From: Micromonospora sp. HNM0581
GTDB taxonomy: Bacteria; Actinomycetota; Actinomycetes; Mycobacteriales; Micromonosporaceae
Direction of reading: 5' to 3'
Assembly: GCF_012726175.1 (NCBI RefSeq)
Contig: NZ_JAASAD010000018.1
Coordinates: 32,009-96,008 of the forward strand
Length of the DNA stretch: 64,000 nucleotides
The position numbers were made by a program, and so were the translations under genes. Below the pieces are notes generated by a model. That model saw only the letters and a list, made by a program, of their open reading frames with translations, was not told where the DNA came from and made no database searches. Positions 62,020 through 64,000 of the stretch are shown one piece after another; the stretch's first letter is position 1, and every line of letters starts with the position of its first letter.

Positions 62020-62111
62020 GGTCACCTCCATGATCTTGAGCCCAGTCAGCCTAGTGTCGTGCCGTCCGCCGGATCCCGGTAGGGCCGTACCAGGCTGATG
62101 GGGGAGAATCG

Positions 62112-63404
62112 GTGACCGTGACCGACCGCACCCTTTCGCCGTCGAGGCGGAACGCCCTGACCGATGACCTGCGCTGGCGGGGTCTGCTCCAGGACTCCAC
62201 CGACCCCGACGAGTTGCGGGCGTTGCTCGACGGTCCGGGAACCGCCTTCTACGTGGGCTTCGACCCGACCGCGCCGAGCCTGCACGTCGGCCACCTGATG
62301 CAGGTCACCACCGCCCGTCGTCTCCAACTCGCCGGGCATCGGCCGCTGTTGCTGGTCGGGGGCGCCACCGGGCAGATCGGCGACCCGAAGGAGAGCGCGG
62401 AACGGACCCTCAATCCGCCGGAGGTCGTGGCGAGCTGGGTGCGACGGATTCGTGACCAGCTCGCTCCCTTCGTGTCGTACACCGGGGATCATGCCGCCAG
62501 CCTGGTCAACAATCTGGAGTGGACCGGCGAGATGTCGGTGGTGGAGTTTCTGCGTGACGTGGGCAAGCACTTCCCGGTCAACCGGATGTTGGCCCGGGAG
62601 GTGGTCCGAGCCCGGCTGGAGAGTGGGATCAGCTTCACCGAGTTCAGTTACCAGCTGCTGCAGGCGAACGACTTTTTCGAGCTGCACCGACGGCACGGCT
62701 GTCAGCTTCAGTTCGGTGGTTCGGACCAGTGGGGCAACATCACCGCTGGAGTCGACTATGTCAGGCGGCGCGGGCTCGGGCCGGTCCAGGCGTTCACCAC
62801 CCCGCTGGTGACCAGGTCGGACGGCTCGAAGTTCGGCAAAACCGAGGGTGGCGCGATCTGGCTCGATCCCGAGATGACGAGTCCGTACGCCTTCTACCAG
62901 TTCTGGATCAACGTCGACGATCGGGACGTGGGCCGTTACCTGCGGTACTTCAGCTTCCGCGGTAGGGCCGAGTTGGAGGAGCTGGAGAAGGAGACCGTCG
63001 AGCGGCCGGCATCTCGGGCAGCTCAGCGTGCTCTCGCCGAGGAGCTGACCACCCTGGTGCACGGTGAGCGGGAGATGGCGCAGGTGGTCGCCGCCAGTCA
63101 GGCACTGTTCGGCCGGGGATCCCTCGATGATCTATCCCCGGCGACGCTACGCGCTGCGCTCACCGAAGCCGGGCTGGTACGCCTCGAAGGGCTACCCGAG
63201 GTGGCTGCCCTGTTCAAGGAGTCTGGCCTGGTGCCGAGCATGAAGGAGGCCCGACGGGTGATCGCCGAGGGTGGCGCGTACGTCAACAACACTCGTGTCG
63301 TCGCGGCGGACGCCGTGGTGTCGTCGGCGGATCTGTTGCACGGCAGATACCTCGTGCTGCGGCGGGGGAAGCGTTCCTTCGCCGGAGTGGAGGTCGGCTC
63401 CTGA
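62112..63404 (+). CDS. tyrS: Tyrosine-tRNA ligase
   Basis: Class I synthetase charging tRNA-Tyr. The HIGH motif appears as PSLHVGHLM and the KMSKS-type loop as KFGKT; GSDQWGNITAG is the TyrRS signature. The S4 RNA-binding domain is at the C-terminus (about 360-425). The GTG follows GGGGGAGA; 430 residues. No T-box leader is seen. The rRNA promoter region follows. Confidence 0.95.
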   Translation: MTVTDRTLSPSRRNALTDDLRWRGLLQDSTDPDELRALLDGPGTAFYVGFDPTAPSLHVGHLMQVTTARRLQLAGHRPLLLVGGATGQIGDPKESAERTLNPPEVVASWVRRIRDQLAPFVSYTGDHAASLVNNLEWTGEMSVVEFLRDVGKHFPVNRMLAREVVRARLESGISFTEFSYQLLQANDFFELHRRHGCQLQFGGSDQWGNITAGVDYVRRRGLGPVQAFTTPLVTRSDGSKFGKTEGGAIWLDPEMTSPYAFYQFWINVDDRDVGRYLRYFSFRGRAELEELEKETVERPASRAAQRALAEELTTLVHGEREMAQVVAASQALFGRGSLDDLSPATLRAALTEAGLVRLEGLPEVAALFKESGLVPSMKEARRVIAEGGAYVNNTRVVAADAVVSSADLLHGRYLVLRRGKRSFAGVEVGS

Positions 63405-63430
63405 GCGCTGGCAGGCGGGTGTGACGCGGG

Positions 63431-63475
63431 ACGCGTCCGGTGGATTTGACGATCGATCCGCTGGACGCGTAACTT
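63431..63475 (+). promoter_or_regulatory. rRNA operon promoter candidate P1 within an inverted repeat
   Basis: TTGACG (63446-63451) -N18- TAACTT (63470-63475). Arms 63431-63445 and 63456-63470 are complementary at 13 of 15 positions, so the -35 box sits in the loop of a large dyad. It could alternatively act as terminator for tyrS. Confidence 0.6.
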
Positions 63476-63778
63476 TCTCTCTGCCAGCGCGGAACGGACG
63501 AAGGGGGCGAAAGCCCTAGGCCGGAGCGAGGGCGAACCCTTCGGTACGGAGTGGGCGATGCCCATCCCGTCCGAGCCGGGCGGTGCCCCGGATCCGCCGG
63601 GAGGCGGATTTGGTGAGGCGGAACCGACCGGGTAAGGTTCTCGACCGGCAGGGACCCAGGCGCGCTAGCGGGAGACCGCGGCGGCTGGCCTGCCGACCCA
63701 CAAGTCGCACGGTGGTGAGCCGGGCGGATTGTGGTGCTCGGATTTGGTGGAAGTTGCGACAGATCGGTGCGAACCGGT

Positions 63779-63807
63779 TTGACACGGCAGAAACCGCCGA
63801 GTAACGT
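63779..63807 (+). promoter_or_regulatory. rRNA operon promoter candidate P2
   Basis: TTGACA (63779-63784) -N17- TAACGT (63802-63807), a near-consensus housekeeping promoter about 180 nt before the 16S start. No protein gene lies between 63405 and the window end. Confidence 0.75.
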
Positions 63808-63895
63808 AGTAGGAGTGCCCGGTGCGGTTGTGGTCGGGTGTGGTGCCCCGGATGGTGGCCCTTGGTGGGTTGCTTTGATGGTGTGTGGTTGTTTT

Positions 63896-63910
63896 TTGAG
63901 AACTCAACAG
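63896..63910 (+). promoter_or_regulatory. rRNA leader antitermination/processing motif
   Basis: TTGAGAACTCAACAG is the motif characteristic of actinobacterial 16S leaders, part of the boxA-type nut region that NusB recognises. A TGCCAA/TTGGCA stem-loop with a T-rich loop follows at 63928-63949 and is probably involved in RNase III processing. Confidence 0.75.
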
Positions 63911-63984
63911 GGTGCTTGATAAGCCAGTGCCAAGTTTTTTGTTTTGGCAGCATTATTTTGTTGTCGGGATTGTTTTCCAGGTTT

Positions 63985-64000
63985 TTGTTGGAGAGTTTGA
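63985..64000 (+). rRNA. rrs: 16S ribosomal RNA, 5' end only
   Basis: The window ends with GGAGAGTTTGA, the universal 5' end of 16S rRNA (start of the 27F primer region, about E. coli position 8-16). The mature 5' end is placed by that alignment and may be off by a few nt. The rest lies beyond the window. Confidence 0.9.

Noticed and set aside
62020..62111. T-box leader ahead of tyrS
   Set aside because: The gap is too short and lacks the T-box sequence; the gene has a normal Shine-Dalgarno.

Overview
This window is GC-rich chromosomal DNA from an actinomycete. Most genes start with GTG or ATG and end with TGA, genes overlap tightly, and mihF, a BldD with an intact c-di-GMP signature, an actinobacterial PriA without helicase motifs and TGCAT-type ARG boxes are all present. 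Gene content and order (aroB-aroQ-efp-nusB-bldD-pyr, mihF-gmk-rpoZ-coaBC-metK-priA, def-fmt-rsmB, rib, hisEG, infC-rpmI-rplT-pheST-arg) point to the family Micromonosporaceae. The family is an inference; the phylum is nearly certain.

Layout. Positions 1-1860 hold a two-component system behind a 20-bp palindrome. Positions 1861-3321 are a scar region with two transposase remnants and two overlapping small unknown genes. A caa3_CtaG-type cytochrome oxidase assembly gene at 3394-4248 (minus) carries an in-frame stop. Then come aroB-aroQ, efp-nusB, bldD (minus) and the pyrimidine operon pyrR-pyrB-pyrC-carA-carB-pyrD-[bioA]-pyrF (7979-18900) with a PyrR-type RNA site over the first ribosome binding site. 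mihF, a degenerate guanylate kinase homologue, rpoZ, coaBC, metK and priA follow, then a P-loop kinase/ParB-like fusion, def-fmt-rsmB, a septum-formation-type lipoprotein (minus), rpe and a REC-GGDEF protein. An FMN riboswitch precedes ribD-ribE-ribBA-ribH. After an orphan solute-binding lipoprotein (minus) come hisE-hisG, a PH-domain protein, infC-rpmI-rplT-rRNA methyltransferase, pheS-pheT and the arginine operon argC-J-B-D-F-R-H behind ARG boxes. The right end has a DNA glycosylase, an LLM flavin monooxygenase with a truncated partner, two tandem-domain universal stress proteins, a GNAT, a YgjV-like membrane protein, a CNNM/CorC-type protein opposite an NRAMP-like transporter/PRC-barrel operon, a thioesterase and tyrS. 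Last come two promoter candidates and the leader of an rRNA operon; the window ends about 16 nt into 16S rRNA.

Most of the window is housekeeping, so the novelty lies between and inside ordinary genes. (i) At four junctions (pyrR/pyrB, pyrC/carA, argJ/argB, argF/argR) the gap is bridged by a mini-ORF of exactly 63 nt that overlaps the upstream stop and the downstream start by 4 nt (GTGA or ATGA). At argF/argR the unit is tandemly duplicated with a 59-bp period. This looks like an intergenic element that keeps translational coupling intact. (ii) The NRAMP-like gene is preceded by a probably leaderless 8-codon ORF, MTEPTPPT, which also overlaps it by GTGA; its E-P and P-P content resembles Mg2+-sensing leader peptides. 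(iii) The guanylate kinase homologue in the conserved mihF-rpoZ slot has lost the P-loop lysine and the lid. (iv) Four TGAGTAGG-like motifs recur at exactly 32-bp intervals ahead of pyrF. (v) Several genes have a TAnnnT hexamer 6-7 nt before the start codon, as expected of leaderless transcripts. No tRNA gene, CRISPR array or secondary-metabolite cluster was seen.
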